Below, piece after piece: positions 23,101-33,830 of a stretch of 64,000 nt of DNA. Under the pieces are notes generated by a model. The model saw only the letters and a list, made by a program, of their open reading frames with translations. It did no database searches and was not told the origin of the DNA. Each line of letters opens with the position of its first letter. The first letter of the stretch is position 1. Made by a program: the position numbers and the translations under genes. The DNA comes from Rutpela maculata (lineage: Eukaryota > Arthropoda > Insecta > Coleoptera > Cerambycidae), in contig OW386291.2 in assembly GCA_936432065.2 (NCBI GenBank), positions 11,633,821 to 11,697,820 of the forward strand. The letters run 5' to 3'.

Positions 23101-24485
23101 TAAGCCTGAACGTCCCGGTCAGGCAATTCAGCCTCTTTCACATACTTCGCCAGTCTATCCAAGTGTACGATCTTCATCTTGGACTTTTTGTTTCGTTGAA
23201 TACGATAGACGACATCATTAATTCGGGTAATAACAGTATACGGTCCATCCCAAGGAGGTTGAAATTTCGGGGATCTCCATTCCTTCCGCTGTGGGTTGTA
23301 CAGCCAAACCAGATCCCCCACCTTGAATCCCCCTGTACTGGCATTCTGATCATAACGAGCCTTCAAGCGGTTACTAGTTCTGTTCATCTGCTCTCGATCA
23401 TTCTTTGGCTGTTCTCGACTTTCATTTCTGTAGTTGCTCATCGAAAATGGTTCTCCACGGGCAGCACAATTTTTACACTTGTGACACCAGGCCTCCACAT
23501 CCTGGCGACTATTAACCCAATAGAACTGTTCCCGTGCTCTACTCAATGTCTTGTTTATGCCGAAGTGTCTGCTGGACGTTTCATTATGTGCTTCCTGGAG
23601 TACTTCTGGTACACGACACCTGGGAATCACTAGACGCATGGCAACCTGCTTCCCATCTGGGCTTTCCCATGCTCTCCTCAAAAGCCCATCTACGACCGTA
23701 AGTGAATCCCATTGTGACCATAAAGCCTTCAGCCCCACTTCTTTGTCGGAAACATCCTTCCATGCTGGACGCGTTCCCTCTTCTTTTGCTCGCAACATGG
23801 GTCCGATTTCTACATCGCGCAATTGCTCTTGCCTCAGAATTTTCTTTGACCAACTGTCTGGAAGATCGACCTTGACAGTGTTCACTTCAACCATGTTCGG
23901 CAATTTTCTCACCTTGAAATCTTCCTTGTCTGTTTTTCTGTATAATGCAGGAGTTTTGACTGCCTGCGTTGTCAACAGCCTGGTTTTCTCGCATTGGTCG
24001 TTCACTTTTGACAAACTAAATTGTTCGTTCCCAATCCTTAACATTCGCTTCCCTACGTCAACAATAAATCCATACTGTTCCATAATGTCCAGTCCCAAAA
24101 TGAAGTCATCCGTAATGTCAGCCACGATGACCCTGTGGTCGAACCTCAAATGCCCAATCTGCAAACCCAGGTCTACTTCTCCATGAACCGTAGCCCTGTC
24201 CCCCGTAGCTGTCCGGACGATCATTTCTTCATTTTGCCTCTTGGTAATCTTTATGCCCGATATAAATCCTGGCCGTACTATTGATGACGTAGTACCTGTG
24301 TCGATGGTAAACAAACTTTTTGTTCCGTTCACATATCCATGCAACAACAGACTGCTTGCGATTCTTCGAAGCTGGGAAATCTTAATTTCTCTGGGGGCAC
24401 TGCATTCCCTAGCCAGAACAACCCCCCTGGTACTGTTTTCCTGCTTCTCTTCAACATTCACAGCATTTACTCGACTCTCCGAATT
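23100..24485 (-). CDS. Gypsy pol remnant: retropepsin, integrase zinc finger, integrase C-terminus
   Basis: Open frame of about 460 codons with no ATG; it follows Gag in the same frame after one TAG codon (24486-24488). Counting from the GTG at 24461, the aspartic protease has DTG at 54-56 and the ILGLD strand at 121-125. A linker follows, then the integrase H2C2 finger (H292, H299, C326, C329) and an integrase C-terminal barrel with VGDLVWLYNP and WDGPYTV. Between protease and H2C2, RT and RNase H are absent. Between H2C2 and C-terminus the DDE core is absent. Both losses leave the frame open to a stop at the polypurine tract. The protease could still process Gag. Confidence 0.85.
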   Translation of the reverse strand, partial: NSESRVNAVNVEEKQENSTRGVVLARECSAPREIKISQLRRIASSLLLHGYVNGTKSLFTIDTGTTSSIVRPGFISGIKITKRQNEEMIVRTATGDRATVHGEVDLGLQIGHLRFDHRVIVADITDDFILGLDIMEQYGFIVDVGKRMLRIGNEQFSLSKVNDQCEKTRLLTTQAVKTPALYRKTDKEDFKVRKLPNMVEVNTVKVDLPDSWSKKILRQEQLRDVEIGPMLRAKEEGTRPAWKDVSDKEVGLKALWSQWDSLTVVDGLLRRAWESPDGKQVAMRLVIPRCRVPEVLQEAHNETSSRHFGINKTLSRAREQFYWVNSRQDVEAWCHKCKNCAARGEPFSMSNYRNESREQPKNDREQMNRTSNRLKARYDQNASTGGFKVGDLVWLYNPQRKEWRSPKFQPPWDGPYTVITRINDVVYRIQRNKKSKMKIVHLDRLAKYVKEAELPDRDVQA

Positions 24486-25958
24486 CTACTGTCGACAGTC
24501 TCGCTTCATGTGTCCTACCTTGCCGCAGTTGTAACATTTAATACCTCCGCTCGGCTTTCCTTTATTTTGTTGTTTTCTCTGCTCCCTGAGATCATCCACT
24601 TTGTTGAATAATTTGGTAAACATTTTCTGCATCTCCGTCAACATAGGGTTCTGATTCATTTCTGGTTGCGATTCTTCGAGAGTCACAGCTCGCACTCTCG
24701 ACCTTGGAGTATCTCTGTAGGCGGCTTCTACTTCAAGTGCACGCACCAAAGCTTCGCTACTACTTTGGTGTCTTGTCAGCCTCAGAACTCGCCTGACCTC
24801 TTCGTCCCTTATGCCATCTAAAAAGGCCCCTACGGTTAATTGTTCCTGAAATTCTCTAGGTGCACTCGGAGACGCCAGGTGTGCCAGTCTCTCTATCGCA
24901 GCTTCGAATTCCTGTAAACTCTCTCCAGCCTTTTGTGTTCGTGATTTTAGCTGGGCTTGGTATACTTGGGCGAGATGTTGGTCGCCATATCTCAAGTCCA
25001 ATGCAGCTTCCAAGACTTTGAAGTCCCTTTGTTTATCCACTGGGATAGTCTGAAGCAACTCTGAGGCCTGGCCCCTTAACGCCAGAACTAATGCCATGGC
25101 CTTTTCCTCGTTATCCCAGTTATTCGCACATGCTGCTGCCTCAAACTGCCTCTTGTACGTCGTCCAGGAACTTTGGCCGTCAAAAGAAGGAGGTTTTAGT
25201 CGCTGACCTGATGATACCACCTGCTGGCTTCCTCTATCTCTCAACTGTCGTTTAAGCCGGTCTATTTCTCCCTTGACTTCTTCTTCGAACTCACTCATCT
25301 TTTCTTCAAATTGATTTACTTTTCCTTTTACTTGACCGACTTCGGTCTTGACTTCACCTACTTTATCTTCGACCTTATCTACTTTTTCTTCTACCTTGCT
25401 TATCTCTTCTTTGACTTCACTTTTGACAGAAATGATTGCGTCCTGTTGTATTTTTATTTGATCGCTCAGGATTTTCCTTAATTCCTCCTGGCGTCTTTCT
25501 TCCAAGTCTTCCATTATTTTTCTGAGTGCGTCTTTTTCCTCTTGACGTTGTCTTTCTTGCTGTTCTTTCTCCTCTTGCTGTCGTATCTTCAGGTCCTCCA
25601 TCATTTCTCTCAATTCGGCTTGTTCTTCTTGGCGTCTTGTTTCTTCATCCTCTTTTTCTTTCTGACGTCTTCTTTCTTCATCCTCTTTTTCTTTCTGATG
25701 TCTTGTTTCCTGATCTTCCATAATTTTCTTTAATTCGTCCCTTTCTTCTTGACGCCGTTTTTCTTCCTCCTGGCGTTTTCTTTCTTGCTCTTCTTTATCT
25801 ACTTGACGTCGCTTTTCTTGTTCTTCTTTCTCCTCTTGACGTTTTTTCTCCTGTTCTTCTTTGTCTTCCTGCCGTTGCTGCGCCATCATTTTTTGGAATT
25901 GTTTGAATAAGTCCTGTATTTGTTTATCGGATGCCATACTTCTTGTTGTTACGGGCAT
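24486..25958 (-). CDS. Gypsy Gag with extended coiled coil and CCHC knuckle
   Basis: 490 residues from an ATG. Residues 25-240 are an extremely charged Glu/Lys/Arg/Gln repeat predicting a long coiled coil. A capsid-like section follows (PPSFDGQSSWTTYKRQFEAA onward), typical of gypsy Gag, and then a CCHC zinc knuckle CYNCGKVGHMKRDC at 475-488, just before the stop. It forms the particle shell and binds element RNA. The frame is intact. The stop is TAG in the context CAG TAG AAT, with pol continuing in frame, so stop readthrough is a possible way to make Gag-Pro. Confidence 0.9.
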   Translation of the reverse strand: MPVTTRSMASDKQIQDLFKQFQKMMAQQRQEDKEEQEKKRQEEKEEQEKRRQVDKEEQERKRQEEEKRRQEERDELKKIMEDQETRHQKEKEDEERRRQKEKEDEETRRQEEQAELREMMEDLKIRQQEEKEQQERQRQEEKDALRKIMEDLEERRQEELRKILSDQIKIQQDAIISVKSEVKEEISKVEEKVDKVEDKVGEVKTEVGQVKGKVNQFEEKMSEFEEEVKGEIDRLKRQLRDRGSQQVVSSGQRLKPPSFDGQSSWTTYKRQFEAAACANNWDNEEKAMALVLALRGQASELLQTIPVDKQRDFKVLEAALDLRYGDQHLAQVYQAQLKSRTQKAGESLQEFEAAIERLAHLASPSAPREFQEQLTVGAFLDGIRDEEVRRVLRLTRHQSSSEALVRALEVEAAYRDTPRSRVRAVTLEESQPEMNQNPMLTEMQKMFTKLFNKVDDLREQRKQQNKGKPSGGIKCYNCGKVGHMKRDCRQ

Positions 25959-26377
25959 ACGATGAAATTAAAATAAAATAAATTTAACTGTCATGTCAAT
26001 ATCGGCAATGGAACTTTCTAGACAAATCTCGAAATAGCACGAAAAAGTCTTATCCAGAGTCTTTTGTCACTATCCAGTTCAGAGAATTTAATAATCTCCA
26101 CTAATGTCCAAATAGAAAAGTTCTAGAAATTTTCACGCACTAAATGAGTCTTTTTCAGTGTCTCTATCACTTCTCAGTTCTAAGGATTTAATTATCACAC
26201 TAATGTCCTAATAAAATGTTCTACAATGTCTCAAAAATGCACTTAACACTATTTTCCTGTTCGAAAATAACCCTCGAACAAATGTCCAGTGAATGAGTCC
26301 TCCGTGTTAGCACTAAACCTCGAGAATACTTCTCGAACACTCCAGCACAACTTCAGAGCTCCTCTTGTCATAAAATT

Positions 26378-26393
26378 CCGCTTTCTGACACCA
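26378..26393 (-). other. Primer binding site
   Basis: On the minus strand TGGTGTCAGAAAGCGG begins three bases inside the 5' LTR. TGG start and position fit a tRNA-primed gypsy element. The tRNA species is not assigned. Confidence 0.65.
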
Positions 26394-26396
26394 ATT

Positions 26397-26794
26397 TGTC
26401 GCGTGTTTCCACCCTTAGAAAACCACCCTCGCAAATTCCGTGGGTTCCAAAAATTATAACAAGAGATGTCCACTAACACACTTTATTAAATATTTACTGG
26501 ATACTTCACAATGCTATTATTAATTTAAATACACTTTACTGACTAAAATCACAATGTTTATCACTTTGTTTATCTTTGAAGTCTTAACCTCACTTTCTAT
26601 ACTTTCTGAACTACTGAACTACTCGCCGAGAATGCGGTCGGTCTTTTATACCCAAAAATGACAGATCTCGATTGTTCTGTGATGACGCCACCATTCTCTA
26701 GATCATTCCAGATGTCACCAGAACTAACTTCTGGTAGGTTTCTCGAGTAGGTGCAAATACACTACATTCATTCTAAGGGTTGTAACACATTACA
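26397..26794 (-). repeat. 5' LTR
   Basis: 398 bp with TGT...ACA ends, nearly identical to the 3' LTR. It should contain the promoter, and an 'gtcttttatacc' run (TATA-like in either strand) lies in the middle. Confidence 0.92.
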
Positions 26795-26798
26795 ATAT

Positions 26799-27175
26799 TA
26801 TAGAGATAATATTTCGCAAAATTTCTATGTAAATGCAAGCGACAAAAATTAATAAAATATAGGTTTTTAAATTAAATGATTAATAACTATCTTATTTACT
26901 GATTAATTTTCTTCAAAAACAATAGGGTTCTTCCTCTAGCTAATACTAACTTACTTTCCAAATTTCAATACAATCGGACATTTCTTTCTTAAGTTATCTT
27001 GCTTACAAGAAACGTGACGGACGGACAGACAGATGGACATTTTGAAAGTTGTTCAGAATTCGTTCACTAACACAATGATACGAATTTTTTTTCTCTACGA
27101 GCGATATTTCCGGTTTTAGAAATGTGCCGATCAAATACAATATACTCTTCGTTTTTGCGAAGAGTATACTAATTA
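26799..27175 (-). repeat. First half of the GAAGAGTA/tRNA-like repeat, reversed
   Basis: Reads 'atagggttcttcctctagctaatactaac', 'gtgacggacggacagacag' and 'gaacgaagagtat'-type end 'tactcttcgtttttgcgaagagtata', the complement of the family's forward start. It ends directly against a LINE relic, so it apparently inserted in or beside it. Confidence 0.75.
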
Positions 27176-28438
27176 TAATTCCAGGGAGACTCGCTCTCGC
27201 CTTTACTGTTTTGCCTACCACTCGCCCCCCCCTCTCAAACCAACTAAACAAGCAGAGACTTGGCTTCGAAATTAATAGTGACAATGGAGTCTATATGGAC
27301 GACCTGAAGATATTTCCTAAGAATAAAGCTCAATTAAAGCAAGAGGTGGATATCGTCGTATCGTTTAGTGATGACATCAAGATGAAATTTGCCTAGACAA
27401 GTGGGCTACAGTGGCCCACTAGCGAGGTAAACATATGAAAATTCAAAATATCGTACTGAATGATCAATCCGAATTACGTAAGGATCTGGGGGAAACATAC
27501 AAGTACCTGAGTGTTGAAGAATGCGCCGGAATCGATAATGATGAAATGAAAATTAAAGTTGCCAAGGAATACTACAATCGTATTAGGCAAGCTCTTAAGA
27601 CCGAGCTAAACGCCAATAACAAAATTGCAGCAGTAAATACTGTTGCCGTATCCGTAGTTACCTACAGCTTTGGAAAAGTCGATTGTCTTCGAAGCGACAT
27701 CGTGAACATGAATAGGAAGACAAGAAACATCCTAACAATGGGCGGATGTATCATCCGAAAGCAGATATGCACAGGTTATACGTTAAGAGGAAAGATGGCG
27801 GTCGTGGGTTGATAGACCTGGAATCTGCTTATGACTCCTCTATCGTGAGACTGAGCGCATATACCGGACATGGGAAGGTTAGATTCACACGGATAGTTAA
27901 AGAACTTGATAAAGAAAAGAAGTTGTATTCCATCCAGGAGAAAGCGAGTAAAATCCAAGCCAGAACACCTGGGTACCGAGACCACTCACAAGGATGCCAA
28001 GAGGAAAATTAAAACAACCATCGAAAAGAGGAAAATAGAAATACTGTGCTCAAAGCCGATGCATGGGCGATTCTTTTGCGACTCCGATCGACCGGCAGTG
28101 GACAGTGGCGTCTTCGAAGTGGCTGAACGGTTCAGGCCTGAAGGGGGAAATGGAAAGACTGATAATAGTAGCGCAGGAACAAGCGCTAAATGCTAGATAT
28201 CACCAGAGAATGATCTTGACAGCAAGACAGCAAGTGCAAAATGTGCGGAGTAGCAGAGAAACATGTCAGTCACGTGGGGGCAGGATGTATGTTGGCACCA
28301 TCAGAACACATTCACTGAGATAACAGAGTCGTCAGATATCTCAACTGGGTCATGAGCAAGCACTTCGATATACCGGTGCCGCAAAAATATTATGAATATA
28401 CTTCTCAGAAGGTTGTCAGTACCAACGACGCCACAATA
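27176..28438 (+). pseudogene. LINE reverse transcriptase relic (RT to C-terminus)
   Basis: A decayed RT: a frame-broken 'GDSLSP-LLFCL' region (27185-27230), then VYMDDLKIF with the catalytic DD, SFSDDIKMKF, YKYLSVEECAGI, and MYHPKADMHRLYVKRKDGGR GLIDLESAY in a second frame. Still further is a C-terminal region in a third frame up to 28438. At least four frameshifts or stops. The element class carries this RT with a 'GGRGL' block in many arthropods and cnidarians. The relic resumes after an insertion at 29650. Confidence 0.8.
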
Positions 28439-29647
28439 GGGATGTTCACAAAAAAAATAAAAATAAAAACATCCAAATTAGTCTTAAAATTACATGTATA
28501 AAATTTCAGGAAATTCTAAAAAAGCGTTCTGTTGGAAACAACCATTGGTAATTATTTAAATCCGCTGAACGCTGTCTGACGTCACTTGTTTTATCGAAAG
28601 TACGGCGCCAGTGCTTGCGCTATGCAAACGGTAGGACGCTGGCATTTCTATAAGAGATATGTGTCATTTTACACTTAACTATAGCGAAACCACGGTCGTC
28701 TCTAATAACAGAGACAGCCGTGGCGAAACCTACGGCCAAAAGCAAGCAGAGTAGTGTGGCTTGCGTGCGCATCAGGTAGGTAAGTGACGTCACAACGTCA
28801 ACGTCACAACGTCACCTACCTACCTAGCCTCGCGTAGGGTACGTTTTCTAGCCTCGCTAAATTCGGCATTTTTATTCTGCGTTTTTTTAATTGGATTTTA
28901 ATTTTTAAGAGTTTCTGTGTTGGTTATATCTTTACAGACCATTAAAGCTTTCGAATTTCGTTATAATTGAAAAAGCCGCTGCCCAACAAATCACTACTTC
29001 AACATTCAGATTCTCTATCCAAGTCCCTCACAACGAAAAAACTTTGTATGTGGAAATAATTGTTCATGGAACTTTAATAATATAAAAACCCAAAAAACGA
29101 TACCCCACATCGGTAGTGGGGCCCGTGGTGATAGAGGGGTGGTAGTGGGGGTGGATGAAGTAAAAAAATATTTTGAGGTTTCTGGTTCTTGTACATTCAC
29201 TAAATCACATTTTTTTTTTCATCCCCTTTAATAATGGGGTGGGGGTGGCTAATGCCAAACATTTTTTTGAGACCCTAGCTTCTCTTGTAGATACTGAATA
29301 CCAATTTTATGGACTCTTACCTGCTTGGTTTACCCATTTACCCCAAATTTACCCCAATTTACCCCCCAACCCTTCGACGAACAAGATGAAAATATACTAG
29401 TTCCAGATCTCGTTAAAGTACATATGTGTACCAAATTTCAAGTCAATATCTTAAACAGTTCCAGAGTAAACGTGCGCACAAAAAAAGTTAAGACAGACCG
29501 ACAGACAGTCAGAAATTTTTTTTTCGCTCAAATTTAAAATCTCGACGTTTCATGACATTTTAAGCCTATTTGAACAATACAAATTTTTAAAAAATTTTTG
29601 TCGTTACTATACTTCCACTGGATGTGGAAGTAATTAGTGAACATACC
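28439..29647. mobile_element. Insertion with short TIRs splitting the LINE relic (TA TSD)
   Basis: Ends 'gggatgttcac' and 'gtgaacatacc' are inverted. TA flanks it at 28437-28438 and 29648-29649. The LINE sequence that stops at 28438 resumes at 29650. Inside is a copy of the 'acttccac' repeat and a GC-richer block at 28550-28870 with a near-palindrome 'aggtaggtaagtgacgtcac' / 'gtcacctacctacct' (28774-28826). No transposase. Confidence 0.6.
28975..29635 (+). repeat. Copy of the 'acttccac' repeat
   Basis: Begins 'gccgctgcccaacaaatcactacttcaacattcag' and ends 'cttccactggatgtggaagtaat'. It contains 'cctttaataatggggtgggggtggctaatgcc' and 'agacagaccgacagacag'. Clean family member without ORF. Confidence 0.8.
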
Positions 29648-29649
29648 TA

Positions 29650-29965
29650 TTATGTGGGACGTGCCAATTATAACACACAGAGAAATTCGCGCAAATCAAC
29701 CAAACATCGTCGTACACAAGAAAAAAAGAGTCCTGTTTGCTGATTGATGTATCTATCCCGAATGACACTAAATAATGCTCAAGGAAACAGAGAAATTGAG
29801 CAAGTACAAAAACCTCCAAATAGAAGTTAGCAGAAAGTGGAATGTAAAGGCCACAGACGTGCCAGTAATTGGAACTGTCAACAAGGGTCATGACCGGAGT
29901 CTAAAACAGTCAGTCCGTAATTTGCTTTGTGCGCGAAATGACTTAAACTTTGGTACTACACCTGT
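29650..29965 (+). pseudogene. LINE relic, C-terminal continuation
   Basis: Resumes the relic ending at 28438. Frame 29775-29960 encodes KETEKLSKYKNLQIEVSRKW and VIGTVNKGHDRSLKQS, the conserved C-terminal tail pattern (EKLSKY..L..E....W.......P.VIG) of this LINE group. It runs into reversed 'acttccac' repeat sequence near 29965. Confidence 0.7.
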
Positions 29966-30417
29966 GTACTATAACGAAATCTGAAGCTAGATTATATTTT
30001 GATTTTATTTCGTTGAAAGATGTAGGGGTAAAGGGAATAAATAGGTAAAACAAGAAAGTAAGCGCTTAAAAAATGAGACTTTAATGCATGTACGAGAAGC
30101 CAAAGTCTCAAAAATTTTTTGGCATCATTCACCCCCACTATCACTCCATTACCATACCCATCCCATTATTAAAGGAGTAAAAGAATAACAGTGTGATTTA
30201 CTATGTGTACAAGAACCAAAATTCTCAATTTTTTTTGGAATCAGCCGCCCTCACCACCACTCCTTCAATAATGGGGTCGGTTGATAGTGTTTAGTGATAG
30301 CGACAGTATTTTTGAAACGATATTGATCGTCCGACCACAGCTAGCCACCTACTGAACATTTTAACACAGTAAAGGTAAGCCTTTTTCGATAGATTGCACA
30401 TGAAAAACGTTATTTTT
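29966..30417. repeat. Fragments of the 'acttccac' repeat, reversed; no gene
   Basis: 'tataacgaaatctgaagctagattatattttgat' and several 'ccaccccattattaaagg' echoes indicate broken, partly duplicated pieces of the family. Confidence 0.5.
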
Positions 30418-31118
30418 ACTTCCACGTCCAGTGGAAGTATAGTAACGACAAAAAAATTTAAAAAAATTTTTATTGTCCAAATAGGCTTAAAATGTCATGA
30501 AACGTCGAGATTTTAAGTTTAAGCGAAAACAAAATTTCTGTCTGTCTGTCGGTCTGTCTGTCTGTCTGTAACTTTTTTTTTGTGCGCACGTTTACTCTGG
30601 AACCGTTTAACATATTGACTTGAAATTTGGTACACATATGTACTTTAACGAGATCTAGAACTAGATTATATTTTCATCTTGTTCCGTCGAAGGGTTGGGG
30701 GGTAAATTTGGGGTAAATGGGTAAATCAAGCAGGTAAGAGTCCAATGAAATTGGTATTTAGTATATATAAGAGAAGCTAAGGTCTCAAAAAAATTTTTGG
30801 CATTAGCCACCCCCATTACCACCCCCACCTCCTTATTAAAGGGGATGAAAAAAAATTGTGATTTAGTGTATGTACAGGAACCAGAAACCTCAAAATATTT
30901 TTTTTACTTCATACACCCCCCATTACCACCCCCTATCACCACCCCCACCCCACTACCGATGTGGGGTATCGTTTTATGGGTTTTTGGGGTAGAGGATTTC
31001 AAATATTATATTATTAAAGTTCCATAAACAATTATTTTCACATACAAAGATTTTTCGTTGTGAGTGACTTGGATAGAGAATCTGGATGTGGAAGTAGTGA
31101 TTCCTTGGGCAGCGGTTT
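30418..31118 (-). repeat. Reverse copy of the 'acttccac' repeat
   Basis: Runs from 'ttacttccacgtccagtggaagtatagtaacgac' through CTGT repeats to 'ggatgtggaagtagtgattccttgggcagcgg'. About 700 bp, complete relative to other copies. Confidence 0.82.
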
Positions 31119-31146
31119 TTACCATATTTTTAATTTAGTAGACTAA

Positions 31147-31301
31147 GGACCGGTTTATCAGTGCGCGGTTAAGCACTTTATCCTACAGCTAAATTAACTA
31201 GAAGTTTAGAATGTATAAAATGTTTAATAGAAGCACATTTTAAACTTCTAGTTAATTTAGCTGTAGAAAAAGTACTTAACCGCGCACTGATAAACCGGTC
31301 C
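31147..31301. mobile_element. 155-bp hairpin MITE, PIF/Harbinger-type TSD (TAA)
   Basis: Arms of about 62 bp are inverted: 'ggaccggtttatcagtgcgcg' at the left and its complement ending at 31301. TAA flanks both sides (31144-31146, 31302-31304). Three-base TWA duplication is a PIF/Harbinger hallmark. One matching end also sits at 4171. Confidence 0.85.
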
Positions 31302-31304
31302 TAA

Positions 31305-33032
31305 GGCCCAGTACTTTCATCTTCAGTTGAGTCTATTCTCCAGATAATTTACTTGGATACAATTATGTCAATAATTGTTTCCATGGGATCTCACAATGTG
31401 CTTGAAGGTGGAAAAATTATGATGAAAATGAGTCCAAAATCGGTTTGCGCAGGCTGATTCTACATTAAAAGTAGATTCAAAATTTATGAAATTTAAAATC
31501 GTAGCTGATCCCTTTCGCGTTTTATCCACATTTTTTGATTTTAACCCTTTGCAATACAGTAACTCGTATACATCAACTTTTTCTTCGAGCACTTAGCACT
31601 TTTAGAAATAAAACTAAAAATTAAATTTCATTTGTTGTAAAACACTTGGAAATAACCAAGAAACAAAAACGTTTAATTAAAATTTAATTATCTTTTTACT
31701 TGTAAGTGTTTTAATGTTTATACATTTTTTCATTACTGACAAAATAATTTATTTGGATTACACTCTTTGCCGCTAGGTAGCTACTCGTATTTTGTTTCCA
31801 AACATAATGTGTAAATCTCAAAAGTATATAGTATACTTTTTTCCAGAACCAAGAAAAAAAAAATTCATTGGTTAAAAGTCTGTCAAATTATAACGATTTC
31901 AAATGAGCCATGGAAATAAATCCTCTCACGAGGATAATCGAAAAAAGGTATGTGCTCCATATGGAAAAAAAATTATATTTGGGAAAAAAAACCAAAAAAA
32001 TTTTTCATAACTGAAAATACTGAAAAATTTATTAAAAAATTTATATTTGAGGACTTTGATCTAAAAAATGAAAAGTATCCTTTAAGTATATGTACAACTT
32101 GTTCTCTCACACTACTTGATGCTAACAAGGGTAAATTTCAAAGACCATTTCAGAAAATGCCTAATTATACAGATGTCATATTACCAAAGGATACTCGTAC
32201 ATCACAAGATACATGCAACTGTTATATATATTTGACTGGTCGTTTCAAAGGCCACGTTAAAATTGATAAAGGTAAAGGACATAAGAGAGATTTAGAAAAC
32301 AAAATTGATGTTTCTACGGGACTTTATGGGCGTTCAGCAATAGATAGCCTGCTAACTTCATCTATAGAGAGTAAAGATACTAGAAATTTGTTGTGTGGTG
32401 ATTATTTTCAAGAGATTGGAAGGGGTAAAAGTCATATTTGTAAAAATAGCAAAGAAAATGTATTAAAAATTGTAGAAAAGCTCACTGAAAAAAATCAAAA
32501 TCAAATTCTAAGTACTATTATAAAAAAAGGTTCAATCTGCTAGTCTTCTTACAACTAAGAAAAATGAAAATTTTAGTTTTAATGTATCTGCTGGTGGTCG
32601 AGAGACAAAAGTTGTTTTAAATCCGAGTATTAAAAAAAGTGTTTCATTTGATGAAGAGAGCTTAGATAACTTAGATAAATTTAGGAGTTTCAGGTAATCA
32701 AATGAGAAAAATAACTAATTTTGTAAGATGTAACGTAGGTAGAAAGTCTATTCCATCGTACTATACAAAGCATTTACTAGTTTTATTTCTAAAAGTGCTA
32801 AGTGCTCGAAAAAAAAGTTGATGTATACGAGTTACTGTATTGCAAAAATGTGGATAAAACTCTAAAGGGATCAGCTACGATTTTAAATTTCATAAATTTT
32901 GAATCTACTTTTAATGTAGAATCAGCCTGCGCAAACCGATTTTGGACTCATTTTCATCATAATTTTTCCACCTTCAAGCACACTGTGATCTATCTATAGA
33001 ATAGACTTAACTGGAGATGAAAGTACCGGGCC
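31305..33032. mobile_element. 1.7-kb TIR element next to the MITE (TAA TSD)
   Basis: Outer ends 'ggcccagtactttcatcttcagttgagtctattc' and the complement 'gaatagacttaactggagatgaaagtaccgggcc' are inverted. Arms continue over 280 bp, including 'ccttcaagcacattgtgag'-type sequence and the 'gttgatgtatacgagttactgtattg' block. TAA flanks it (31302-31304 shared with the MITE, and 33033-33035). It carries a broken gene and no recognisable transposase. PIF/Harbinger-like by TSD. Confidence 0.75.
31903..32960 (+). pseudogene. Broken cysteine-containing protein inside the TIR element
   Basis: A frame from the ATG at 31950 gives 197 residues, including KYPLSICTTCSLTLLDANKG (a CxxC zinc-ribbon-like pattern) and 'CNCYIY'. 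An upstream ATG at 31903 begins another frame with a Cys/Gly pair that breaks in an A run. After 32543 the protein logic continues in a different frame (32540-32693) and then a third. This resembles N-terminal zinc-binding proteins encoded in insect repeats. Function not known; at least three frameshifts. Confidence 0.5.
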
Positions 33033-33035
33033 TAA

Positions 33036-33830
33036 GTGTTGAACATGGACGGATATATGAAATGGATATCATTTTACGTAATTTACGCATTTAAAGTTTC
33101 GCAAAAGAAAGTTACATAACATCCACATTAGATATTTTTTCCATCTTTATTGTGGAACTTCCTAGAATATTTTGACTGCTTAAAGTACCCATTTAATATT
33201 ATTCAACATGTTTACTTATATGTAGGCACGCAATTAATATAGGAAAGTTTGACGTCACAATTAAGATTTTGTGAATGTAAATCCAAAAATAACTTGTTCC
33301 GTGGTATGATTTAATTCTCAAGGTATGTCACAGATGCCCTCCAGGAAAATGCTAATTATTTTCAGTGATACGGGTGCTCAAAAATAAATACAAACAATAT
33401 CAGAGGCTGATTCTACATCTAAAAACATGATGAAAAGTTTCTGCGAATGGTTCCTAAGGGAGCTACAGGTGGATTTTATTTAAAATCTTGGGAATTGTTA
33501 GTTCTGCAGAACGACAATTTGGTATTCAGATATTATTCAAAACGAGCAGCGAATAACAAAATGTTGATGAATATGAAGCGAAAGCGAAAACAGCCTCAAA
33601 TAGCTCACTTGGGAAAACCTTTCTCATATGTGTGCCTGTCGCTGCAATAAAAAAAAAGGCAGCTACTGGAAGTGGCTGGAACCTCCCCGCCAAATTTTTG
33701 AAAAAATCTGTTAATTTAGTTAATCACCTGACTCACTAGCGCTGAGCTATGCGATGCAGGGCTACGATACCAACGGTACTACTATTTTACACTTATACCA
33801 AATTTCATGATTTGCTAGTTTCTTAACTAA
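33036..33830. other. No gene recognised
   Basis: Moderately AT-rich. A 67-codon frame at 33447-33650 (rich in Lys/Arg) has no recognisable domain or splice context. Confidence 0.35.

Larger units (their letters stand above)
22691..26794 (-). mobile_element. Gypsy-type LTR retrotransposon lacking RT and integrase core
   Basis: Two 398-bp LTRs (22691-23088 and 26397-26794) differ by only a few bases and have TGT...ACA ends. ATAT flanks the element (22687-22690 and 26795-26798). On the minus strand the order is LTR, PBS, Gag, protease-integrase fragment, polypurine tract, LTR. Total length is 4.1 kb, well short of a full gypsy element, because RT, RNase H and the integrase catalytic core are missing. 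It must rely on enzymes from a relative. It is inserted in the tRNA-like repeat. Confidence 0.9.

Noticed and set aside
23163..24611. Plus-strand ORFs of up to 211 codons opposite the gypsy pol and gag
   Set aside because: They are shadows of the minus-strand retroelement coding sequence, with no family resemblance.
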